From Isotricha intestinalis (taxonomy: Eukaryota; Ciliophora; Litostomatea; Vestibuliferida; Isotrichidae): 59,627 nt of DNA. Below, piece by piece: positions 52,254 to 59,627 of the stretch. Position 1 is the stretch's first letter; every line of letters starts with the position of its first letter. Position numbers and translations under genes: made by a program. The stretch spans positions 1 to 59,627 of the forward strand of contig JAJJLU010003528.1 in the NCBI GenBank assembly GCA_023807065.1, written 5' to 3'. The notes under the pieces were generated by a model that worked only from the letters and a program-made list of their open reading frames with translations, had not been told where the DNA came from and ran no database searches.

Positions 52254-53615
52254 CTAATATGTCTCATTAACATTATCAGAAGGAAATTCTTTTTTGATTA
52301 TTGTTCCTTGTTCATTATCTAAATAAAAAACTTGTGGATAATTTGAAATTAAAGGAATATTTATAGAAGTATTTTCATTTATAGGAATAAATAACTTTTC
52401 TCTATAAACATTAATAAATTTTTCAGATAAATTAAATTCTTCAATATAATCTTCTTTTGAATTATCTCCACAAGTGACAATATAATTTTGATTTTTTTCT
52501 TCAGGATTTTCATTACCTCCTATTAATATAATTTTATCTTTTAAATATCCAACTCCAAAAAAAGAAGGGTTAAAGTTAATATTATTTCCAAGTGTATAAT
52601 TAACAATTTCCCATTTTCTATTTCTTCTTCTTAAATTACATCTTTCAATGGTATTAACAAAAGTTTGATTAAGTAAGAATCCACAAAAAGCATATAAATA
52701 ATAATCATTAACCATACAAAGAGTACATTCACTTCTAGCTTCATTTAATTCACTGTCTTTTTGAATAGTATTATTTTCCATATTATACAATTCAACATTT
52801 TTATTATCATTTCCACCTACAATAAATATATATTTATTAGGAATATAAATCATTGAGTGCCATGTTCTTGGTTCTAATAAATTAGGTAATTGCCTCATTT
52901 GAATATTTCCTTTATTTACTTTTGATAAATCTATCATATAAAAATCTTGTAAAATTTCTGTATTTGTGGGATCTTTTTGATTTTCTCCTCCTGAAATATA
53001 TAATTTATTTTTTGCATTACATGTTGCACTAAATAAACTAAATTTTCTTAATTCTGGAAATTTGTCATTTGAATAATTATATTTTAACGGAGTTTCTGAA
53101 GATAGATCTATTATAAAAATTCCTAAATATTCTAAATTATCTAATATTATTGAACCTATTAATGTATTGTCTTTGGCATACAATTGTTTTATATTTTCTG
53201 GGATATCTAATCCATTGTATTTAATTTTTAAATTAATATTAGAATCAGTGAAAATATCTTTTAATTTCATTTCTAATTTATTATTTAATTTTTGGTCATT
53301 TCCATCTAAGATATCATAATCTTTATTTTTATCATAATTAATTTCTAAAAAAACCTCCTTTAATTGAATATTATCATTAAAAGATGAATTTAATAAATCT
53401 TTATTTGATTCTGAGTCTTTTATTAAAAATTTAATTTTATTAATTTTAGGTTTTATATTTATGTTAGGGGGAGAAGCTCTTAATTTTGTATCAGGTGGAT
53501 TAATATTTTTATTATTAACTTGATTATCCTTATGTGTAGTTGTTTGGTTGGATTTAATTGGATTTGATTTTACAGTTGTTTGTTTTTTATTGTTTGTACT
53601 TCCACAAGCACCCAT
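52254..53615 (-). CDS. Kelch-repeat protein with myristoylation signal
   Basis: This protein has 453 residues. MGACGST at the N-terminus is a good myristoylation sequence with an adjacent palmitoylatable Cys. Residues 50-150 may form a ubiquitin-like or beta-rich domain (KINKIKFLIKDSESNKDLLN). From about 185 kelch repeats appear: FSLFSATCNAKNKLYISGG, then LEPRTWHSMIYIPNKYIFIV with GGN, then NEARSECTLCMVNDYYLYAF with CG, and FGVGYLKDKIILIGGNEN. They would form a beta-propeller for protein binding. The layout suggests a membrane-tethered scaffold; the partner is unknown. Confidence 0.82.
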   Translation of the reverse strand: MGACGSTNNKKQTTVKSNPIKSNQTTTHKDNQVNNKNINPPDTKLRASPPNINIKPKINKIKFLIKDSESNKDLLNSSFNDNIQLKEVFLEINYDKNKDYDILDGNDQKLNNKLEMKLKDIFTDSNINLKIKYNGLDIPENIKQLYAKDNTLIGSIILDNLEYLGIFIIDLSSETPLKYNYSNDKFPELRKFSLFSATCNAKNKLYISGGENQKDPTNTEILQDFYMIDLSKVNKGNIQMRQLPNLLEPRTWHSMIYIPNKYIFIVGGNDNKNVELYNMENNTIQKDSELNEARSECTLCMVNDYYLYAFCGFLLNQTFVNTIERCNLRRRNRKWEIVNYTLGNNINFNPSFFGVGYLKDKIILIGGNENPEEKNQNYIVTCGDNSKEDYIEEFNLSEKFINVYREKLFIPINENTSINIPLISNYPQVFYLDNEQGTIIKKEFPSDNVNETY

Positions 53616-53986
53616 TTTTTTACTAATTTGGAATAATTCATTTATTTAAATCATTATACAATTATATTTTTTCTTTTAATATTTTTTTTATAATTTTAAA
53701 AACTAAATTGAATTAAGATAATATTGAAATTTATTAATAATGAAGAAAAAATTGAGATGAATATATGAGATTTCAATTATTTATGAAAATAAAATGTTAA
53801 TTTGAGATATTTTGAGTAAACAAATTTGAAAATTATATGAATAAAAATCTAAAAACCAAAATTGATTAAAAGTTTTATAAAAAACTAAAGGAAAAGAAGA
53901 TAATTAAAAAATTCTCTTTAAAAAAATTTGCATTATAAATTATAAATTTAAATTTTAAATTATTTTTTATCTTTATATATTTTTTC
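53616..53986. other. Divergent intergenic region
   Basis: The 371 bp between the kelch gene (minus) and exportin-T gene (plus) should hold both promoters. No other feature was seen. Confidence 0.5.
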
Positions 53987-56923
53987 ATGATAACTCAAGA
54001 ATTATTAAAAGTTGAAAATTTTTCTTTTGAATTATATGGTCCTAATCCAAGTAAAGACATTTCAAATTATTGTGAAAATGTTAAACAATTTTATTTTAAT
54101 AATATTGATAAAATTCAAGATTTAATAATTGCATTAACCAAAACTGAAAATCAACATTTTAAATTTTGGCTATTAGATATAATGATAACAATAATAAAAA
54201 ATAATTATAAATTATTTCCTCTGGAAATTAAAAATTCATTTAGGCAATCTTTGCTTGGTTTAATTTATAATTATGTAAATGTTTTGATTGAGCCTTATTA
54301 TGTAGCAAATAAATTTTCACTTTTATTTATTAGTTTTATTAAAAACGATTATCCTGAAATTTACAGTAATATTTGGATTGATATTATCACTGATTTATTT
54401 AATACCCAAGATCAGAATTTAAAAATTAAAAAATTTAGTATTTTACTTGATATATTATTAACTTTTGATGATGAATTAATTAAATATAGTGACACTTACA
54501 ATGAAAGAGATTCTGAAAGAGCAACAAAAATAAAAGACTTTATGAGAGAAGAAACTCACATGAATGATCTAATAAATATTATAAATGTAATTCAACAATT
54601 ATTAAGTAATGAAGAATTTATTGAACAAAAAATAATAAATAAAGGAATTAAAGTTATAAGTCAATTAATTGATTGGTGTCCTATTGTTCTTTTTGAACAA
54701 ACCCTTCAAATTATATTAAATAAATTATTATTTAAAAAAAAATATATTTGTGAAAGTATAAAAGTTTTAATATCTATTATTCATAAAGGAATGAAACCTA
54801 ATTTAAAAATAGAAATAATAAAAAACTTAAAAATAAATGAAATTATAGAAAATATTTTTAAAACAAAACAAGAACTTCAAGTTATTGAATTGACATCTGA
54901 CTTAATAAATAATATAGGGCAATTTCTTGTTGAAAGTTATGAAAATATAAAAGATATGATTAAAAATAAAGAAGAAAATTATGAAGAATATTTTAATTTC
55001 ACAAATGATGAATTATTATTTTGTTTTAAATTAACAAAGGAAATATTATTAAAATTTAATTCTGAATATAAACCAGCTTTAGAATTAATCGATTATTTAT
55101 CTGCAATAATTTCATATTTTAAATCAAATGAAATAATAATTGTAAACAATCAAAATTTAAAAAATATATTTAAAGAATTATTTGTATCCATTGAAAATTC
55201 TCTTATAATTCCAAAAACTGATTATTCATTAAATGAAGATTTAACTAAAAATGAAGATGATGATTTTTTCCAATATAGAAAAGAATTTTCTATAATTTAT
55301 CATAATATATATAATATTAAAAGTATGCAAGAATTTGTATTAGATTCTGTTTTAGATAAAATAAATTCAATTCAAACAAAAAATCCAACTCAATATGATA
55401 TTGAATTAGTTTTATTTTTAGTTGGAACAATTCAACAAGGAATAAGACAATCAGATTTAAAAAATGAATTAATTAATCAAAAATTTCAAAAAATTTTATC
55501 AATATTATTTATTTTTCCTTTTACAGAAGTAAAAGGAAGTGATTATATAATAACATCATATTATGAAACAATTAATAAATTGATTCAATATCTTTCTTCA
55601 AATATTGAGGCAATTAATTATGTAATTAAATTATATCTTGGAAAAACAGGAATTATGTTTCCAGGAAATATTGAAACTGGAATTAAAATTGTAAATTCTT
55701 TTGATAAATTTTTGTATAAAATTAAAAATAGTTTTAATAATAAAAATTTTGGTATTCCACTTAATGATGTTTCAATTACAATAAGACAAACTATAGAACA
55801 TATAATTCAAGCAGCTGTAAATAATAAAAATTTTTCTATCATTTCTAATTATAAGCTTTTATTTCATTGTTTAAGTATTGTTATATTTTTAGATAATAAT
55901 AATGATACTAAAAAAGATAATTATCAAAATTCTCTTAAATTATTTATTAATATGACTAATGTATTCCAAATGAATGAAGATATTTTTGGTGAAATAATAA
56001 AGTGTTTAATTGAATTTATTAAAAATATTAATTGTGAAATTACAGTTCCTGAAATCAAAAATTTATTTATTCAATTTTTTACTTCATTTTTTAGTGATTA
56101 TTGTTTAAAAATTATTTCTCAGAAAAATTCAAAAATTTTATATTCATTTATTACACTTTTACAAAGAATATTAGTAATTTTAGGAAAAGATTCTATTCCA
56201 TTCATCAATTATTTTTATAATAATAATAATAATTTATTAACTGAAGATACTTTTAGTGATTCAATGAAATTAATGCAAAATATAATTAATATTTTACAAA
56301 AAAATTCAAAATTAATTATGAAAGAAAATTTTTATATTATTTATATTTTTTTATCAAAATTAAATTTACCTTCTGATGATATTTCTGATTTTAATAAAGG
56401 AATTTTATCAATCTATTCAGATTTTATTAAATTAACAAATACAATATTTTTAACAATTCCTGAAATTTTTTTTGAAGCTGGAGTAAATAATATTAATCTT
56501 ATCTCTTTAGTGAATGATTTATTAACAATTGGAAAAAATGTTATATCTAATCAAATGAGAAGATCAGTTATGAAAACAATAAAATCTTTAACAATATATT
56601 TAAATAAAAATAATAATTTATATCAAAATAATCCAAATATAAATGAATTATTAACTCATATATTAAATGGCTCTTTTGAAATTTATAATAAATTAAATTT
56701 AAAAGATCCTTTAGATTCATCAACATTAGTTGAAATATGTCAATGTCATTTTTATATAAGTATATTCAAAAATTTTTATTCAAGTTATTTACTTAATTTT
56801 TTAACAAAAGAACAAGCGGAAAACTTATATAGTTTGATTATAAAAGTAAATCCAAAAAATCTAAAAGTTCCCAAAGAAATAATTGATGGATTTAATTATA
56901 TTTTTAACAAAGGAAAAAAATAA
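53987..56923 (+). CDS. XPOT: Exportin-T (tRNA export receptor, Los1/XPOT)
   Basis: The 978-residue length equals that of exportin-T (962 in humans). The N-terminal part carries the Exportin-1-like region (FKFWLLDIMITIIKNNYKLF, then YYVANKFSLLFISFIKNDYP), and KIKDFMREETHMNDLINIIN aligns with the LIKDTMREQCI segment of human XPOT. Further on, DDDFFQYRKEFSIIYHNI matches the MFVEYRKQLKLLLDRL segment and IPFINYFYNNNN the LPFIPSASEHML segment. HEAT repeats continue to the end. Exportin-T binds tRNA with Ran-GTP and exports it from the nucleus. The gene converges with the Dbp9-like gene (97 bp). Confidence 0.87.
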   Translation: MITQELLKVENFSFELYGPNPSKDISNYCENVKQFYFNNIDKIQDLIIALTKTENQHFKFWLLDIMITIIKNNYKLFPLEIKNSFRQSLLGLIYNYVNVLIEPYYVANKFSLLFISFIKNDYPEIYSNIWIDIITDLFNTQDQNLKIKKFSILLDILLTFDDELIKYSDTYNERDSERATKIKDFMREETHMNDLINIINVIQQLLSNEEFIEQKIINKGIKVISQLIDWCPIVLFEQTLQIILNKLLFKKKYICESIKVLISIIHKGMKPNLKIEIIKNLKINEIIENIFKTKQELQVIELTSDLINNIGQFLVESYENIKDMIKNKEENYEEYFNFTNDELLFCFKLTKEILLKFNSEYKPALELIDYLSAIISYFKSNEIIIVNNQNLKNIFKELFVSIENSLIIPKTDYSLNEDLTKNEDDDFFQYRKEFSIIYHNIYNIKSMQEFVLDSVLDKINSIQTKNPTQYDIELVLFLVGTIQQGIRQSDLKNELINQKFQKILSILFIFPFTEVKGSDYIITSYYETINKLIQYLSSNIEAINYVIKLYLGKTGIMFPGNIETGIKIVNSFDKFLYKIKNSFNNKNFGIPLNDVSITIRQTIEHIIQAAVNNKNFSIISNYKLLFHCLSIVIFLDNNNDTKKDNYQNSLKLFINMTNVFQMNEDIFGEIIKCLIEFIKNINCEITVPEIKNLFIQFFTSFFSDYCLKIISQKNSKILYSFITLLQRILVILGKDSIPFINYFYNNNNNLLTEDTFSDSMKLMQNIINILQKNSKLIMKENFYIIYIFLSKLNLPSDDISDFNKGILSIYSDFIKLTNTIFLTIPEIFFEAGVNNINLISLVNDLLTIGKNVISNQMRRSVMKTIKSLTIYLNKNNNLYQNNPNINELLTHILNGSFEIYNKLNLKDPLDSSTLVEICQCHFYISIFKNFYSSYLLNFLTKEQAENLYSLIIKVNPKNLKVPKEIIDGFNYIFNKGKK

Positions 56924-57019
56924 TATTAGTAAAATAAAAATAATTTTTTCCAGAGTCAAATGAAGAAATATTTTATATATTTTAAATTTAACAAAAATAT
57001 AAAATTTAATGAAATAATT

Positions 57020-58081
57020 TTAAAATTTTATTAATTCATGGGAACCATCTCCTTTTTCTAAAGCTTCAAAATAACTTTCCATTTTTCCTTTTTTATGCCT
57101 TCTTTTATTTCTTTTTTTCTTCATTTGATAATTATTATTTATTGCATCTGCTATAATATTATTTTCTTCATGAATTAAATATGATGGTAAATAACTCACA
57201 GAAGGTTTTAAATTTTTAATTGAATTTTCTTCAATTGCTTGAATAACTTTTTTCTTTTCTTTTGGATTTTCTTCAAAAAATTTTTCCATTTGCTTTGAAT
57301 GTAATAATTCTATATTTATTTTTCTAGCTTTTTCTTTTTTAATATCACTTTTTTTTATCCCATAAAATATATCTTCACATCTATATCTTAAATGTTCCAT
57401 TTGTTGAAAATCAAATTTAAATTCTGAAAAAGTAATTTTTTCATCCAAATTATTATATTCTTTAACAAAATCTTCTTGTTTTATAATAAAATGATAAATA
57501 GATTTAACATTTGGATGATAGGATAAATATTCTAATAATGAAATATCAAAACAATTAAAAAAAATAATAGTTGGCATTATTGGAGAGTGATCACAAAGTT
57601 TTTTAGCATAATTTTCACTATTTGAAGAATATTCATTATTAACGACAATAATAGGGAAATTACCTTTCATATATTGATTATAAAAATGATTATTGGTATT
57701 TAAAGGCATTTCTCTGTCTAAAAAAGTAGAACTAAAATTAAAATTTCTTAAAAATAAATCAATATGATATCCTAATTTTGATGTATTACATATTATTATT
57801 AATCTATCTGTATTAATCCATTTAAATATTATTGATGTATATAATAAAGTATATAAATCAGTTTCTTTTTGAAATATAAAATAATGATCTTTTATTGGTT
57901 CTTTTAAGGGAATATATTTTTTTTCTTGTTTTTTTTCTTTTTCTAATTTACTTTGATTATTATTGATATTTTTTTTTGAAGTTAATGTTTTTAAAGATTT
58001 AAATTTATTTTTTAATCTATTTTTTCTTGATGATCTATGCATTTTGGTTAATAAGTTACTTTTTATTTGAGTTTTAACCAT
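57020..58081 (-). CDS. Dbp9/DDX56-like protein, C-terminal part only, helicase motifs lost
   Basis: The 353-residue protein aligns with the second half of the ribosome-biogenesis DEAD-box helicase DDX56/Dbp9: DLYTLLYTSIIFKWIN, DRLIIICNTSKLGYHIDLFL, FLDREMPLNTNNHFYNQYMK, then the family-specific tail FDFQQMEHLRYRCEDIFYGI with KSDIKKEKARKINIELLHSK and SYLPSYLIHEENN. Human DDX56 has matching MEEIEGFRYRCRDA and EELLHSEKLKTYFEDNP segments. The RecA1 domain (Walker A, DEAD, SAT) is absent, and in RecA2 the ARGIDF and HRAGRTAR motifs are replaced by unrelated sequence. The N-terminus is instead a basic, possibly nucleolar, segment. No upstream exon was found. A structural ribosome-assembly role without ATPase activity is inferred. 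Confidence 0.85.
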   Translation of the reverse strand: MVKTQIKSNLLTKMHRSSRKNRLKNKFKSLKTLTSKKNINNNQSKLEKEKKQEKKYIPLKEPIKDHYFIFQKETDLYTLLYTSIIFKWINTDRLIIICNTSKLGYHIDLFLRNFNFSSTFLDREMPLNTNNHFYNQYMKGNFPIIVVNNEYSSNSENYAKKLCDHSPIMPTIIFFNCFDISLLEYLSYHPNVKSIYHFIIKQEDFVKEYNNLDEKITFSEFKFDFQQMEHLRYRCEDIFYGIKKSDIKKEKARKINIELLHSKQMEKFFEENPKEKKKVIQAIEENSIKNLKPSVSYLPSYLIHEENNIIADAINNNYQMKKKRNKRRHKKGKMESYFEALEKGDGSHELIKF

Positions 58082-58329
58082 ATTCTAATGATTAAATGAT
58101 AAAATTTAAGAAATATATTTAAATAAAAAAATAAATTTAAAAATTTTTTATTATAATATTTGAAGTAAGACATCTAATATTTTAAATTAAATAAATATTT
58201 TGAAACAATTATAAATTTAAAAACCTATTTAAATATAAAAACCGTTTTCATAAAAATTAAACATAACAAAATGGAAAAATATGAAAAATAAACATTAAAA
58301 AAAAAATTCCCTGATAAAAAACAATAAAA

Positions 58330-58750
58330 ATTTAAGGGAAAGAAGTGTTAATCAGAATTTCATAAAATTAATCAAAAAATTAACCCAGTTCCATTAGCAG
58401 AAATTCTTTCAAGAATAAATTTTAATTCTTCAGCACTCATATTTTCTCCTAATTTCTGAGTGAATTTTTATAAGTGAAATTAAAGATATAAAATCGGCAT
58501 TAGGATCTTCAATAAATAATTCAAAAACTCTATGAATACCTTCTTTACTTTATTTATTCTTAATTATTATTGAATAATCCTATTTTTTTTTCTTGCTAGG
58601 AGCATCTGATAATATTATAAATATTGTTATATCGTTAGTGTGAAATAAATAAAAAATTTGACTAATTTCATCCACTCTGCCATTTGATAATCAGGCTTTT
58701 TCTACCTTTGCTTTTTATTCTCTTTTTTTAGAATTCGATTTTTTATACAT
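58330..58750 (-). pseudogene. Centrin pseudogene
   Basis: Reading leftward from an ATG at 58750, the frame gives MYKKSNSKKRE, a TAA, KAKVEKA, a TGA and then LSNGRVDEISQIFYLFHTND, the first EF-hand helix of a centrin. After two adjacent stops and a frame change it resumes with GIHRVFELFIEDPNADFISL (the third EF-hand; centrins have VFxLFDxDxxGxIS) and, after another shift, QKLGENMSAEELKFILERIS then ANGTG, the centrin helix that follows. Frameshifts and stops exclude a functional gene; calcium loops are also eroded. Centrins are basal-body proteins, so the organism once had this as an extra copy. It lies 171 bp from the divergent coiled-coil gene. Confidence 0.75.
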
Positions 58751-58921
58751 TATTTTTTTTCATTTTTTCTTTTTATTTATTTTTTAAAAGTTTTTTGGAG
58801 TTCTTTTAATTTTGTTTTTTAGTTCATTAAATCAATAATTTTTTCACTCTTTCAATATTATAATATACATAAATTAAAATCTTGAAATAATAAATTTTTA
58901 GAATATTTTTAATATAAAAAA

Positions 58922-59627
58922 ATGTATACTGGTCAATCAACTTTTCAAATGAATAATTGTAATCCATCATCAAATGAAAAAGAAATGTTAATAAGTCATT
59001 TAAAAAGTAAATTATATCAATTAGATGAAAACGATAAAGCATATTGTGATTTATTAAATAAATTTAAATCTCTTCAAAATGAATTTCAATTAATGAATGA
59101 AGCTAAAATGAGACTTGAATATGAATTAAGACAAAAATCAGAATCAGCAAATAAAAATATAGATGATTTACGTACTCAAAATTGCTCTTTAACAAATGAA
59201 TTAAATGAAAAAAATTCAATGAATCAAAAATTATTTGCAGATAATAGTAATTTATTTAAAAATTTTGAAACTCAAAAAAATGAAAATGATAATCTAATAT
59301 GTCAAGTAAGTCAGAATGAAAATATGATAAATCAATTATGTCAAGAAAAAAATAATGGAGAAAATCAAATTAAAAATTTATGTAACAATCAACAAGAAAA
59401 TCAAATAAATCTTCAAAATTTAAATAAACAATTAGATTGTCTTGAATTACAAACAAGGGATCAAAGTAATTTATTAAATCAAAAAGCTTGTGAATTAAAT
59501 AACAATCAAAGATTATTAAATGATGCTTGTTGTGATAATCAAGATTTAAAAGAAAAATTAGCAAATAGAGAAAATAATTTAAATGCTATTCAAAAACAAT
59601 TAGATATGGCAAATCAAAGTATTGTTC
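58922..59627 (+). CDS. Coiled-coil protein (3' end outside window)
   Basis: An open frame from ATG 58922 runs to the right edge (at least 235 residues) with no stop. After a polar N-terminus (MYTGQSTFQMNNCNPSSNEK) it is a continuous coiled coil rich in Asn, Gln, Leu and Glu: EMLISHLKSKLYQLDENDKA, then LQNEFQLMNEAKMRLEYELR, then long heptads with repeated NQL/NLxxQ units and unusually many Cys (CQVSQ, CQEKN, CNNQQ, CLELQ, ACCDN). It is probably a cytoskeletal or basal-body structural protein, but no family is recognised. Confidence 0.7.
   Translation, partial: MYTGQSTFQMNNCNPSSNEKEMLISHLKSKLYQLDENDKAYCDLLNKFKSLQNEFQLMNEAKMRLEYELRQKSESANKNIDDLRTQNCSLTNELNEKNSMNQKLFADNSNLFKNFETQKNENDNLICQVSQNENMINQLCQEKNNGENQIKNLCNNQQENQINLQNLNKQLDCLELQTRDQSNLLNQKACELNNNQRLLNDACCDNQDLKEKLANRENNLNAIQKQLDMANQSIV

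Noticed and set aside
58827..59042. Minus-strand frame overlapping the start of the coiled-coil gene
   Set aside because: It is the antisense of the 58922 gene and has Phe/Leu/Tyr-rich shadow composition.
59370..59564. Minus-strand frame near the right edge
   Set aside because: Antisense of the coiled-coil gene's Asn/Gln/Leu heptads.

Overview
The window looks like nuclear DNA of a protist, most likely a ciliate or a similar alveolate. It is extremely AT-rich, its coding sequences use the standard stop codons (mostly TAA; the gene at 31982-34774 ends in TGA), and spliceosomal introns are tiny. I could place seven GT...AG introns of 22, 25, 26, 28, 29, 31 and 33 nt by restoring known protein families across them. 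Other eukaryotic or ciliate-like signs are a tail-only histone H1, a huge PAS/multi-TM protein of the tmcB type, a two-TM large-loop protein, a MOK (ciliary MAPK-like) kinase, a centrin relic and a longin SNARE. The use of all three stop codons argues against Tetrahymena or Paramecium and would fit a standard-code ciliate, but that lineage guess is inference. I saw no tRNA, rRNA, CRISPR array or insertion sequence.

Layout. 1-2.7 kb: two minus-strand enzymes, an asparagine-synthase-like PP-loop protein followed by a small-molecule (APH/ecdysteroid-type) kinase cut by the window edge. 3.2 kb: histone H1-like protein. 5.3-7.4 kb: ADP-ribosyltransferase fused to BspA-type repeats. 7.4-10.6 kb: gene-poor stretch with decayed coding sequence, including a GNAT acetyltransferase relic. 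10.6-12.6 kb: TM/PX-like protein, divergent from a minimal COMMD6-like gene. 13-21 kb: plus-strand run (Ras-like GTPase, cyclin, RWD/UBC-like protein, several unknown proteins). 21-23 kb: spliced MADS-box-like gene. 23-27 kb: EF-hand protein and unknowns. 27-32 kb: MOK kinase, an unknown, a longin SNARE and a three-exon cornichon gene. 32-35 kb: non-canonical poly(A) polymerase. 35-41 kb: tmcB-like giant protein. 41-46 kb: PRP19 N-terminus-only protein, a WD40-like relic, a pepsin-fold protein without its catalytic aspartates and an SfsA-family protein. 46-58 kb: two-TM protein, CRAL-TRIO protein, PABP, kelch protein, exportin-T and a C-terminal-only Dbp9/DDX56. 58.3-58.75 kb: centrin pseudogene, divergent from a coiled-coil gene cut by the right edge.

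The genes are mostly unrelated housekeeping and signalling functions and do not form an operon. RNA metabolism is well represented (PABP, poly(A) polymerase, PRP19, Dbp9, exportin-T), as are membrane traffic and signalling (cornichon, SNARE, Sec14-like, tmcB-like, GTPase). The recurring oddity is loss of the defining functional part of a conserved protein while the reading frame stays intact: Dbp9 without ATPase motifs, PRP19 without WD40, an aspartyl protease without Asp, a SNARE without its zero-layer Arg, and a GTPase without the catalytic Gln. Fully decayed relics (GNAT, centrin, WD40-like) occur in the same window, so gene erosion and paralogue repurposing both appear active here.
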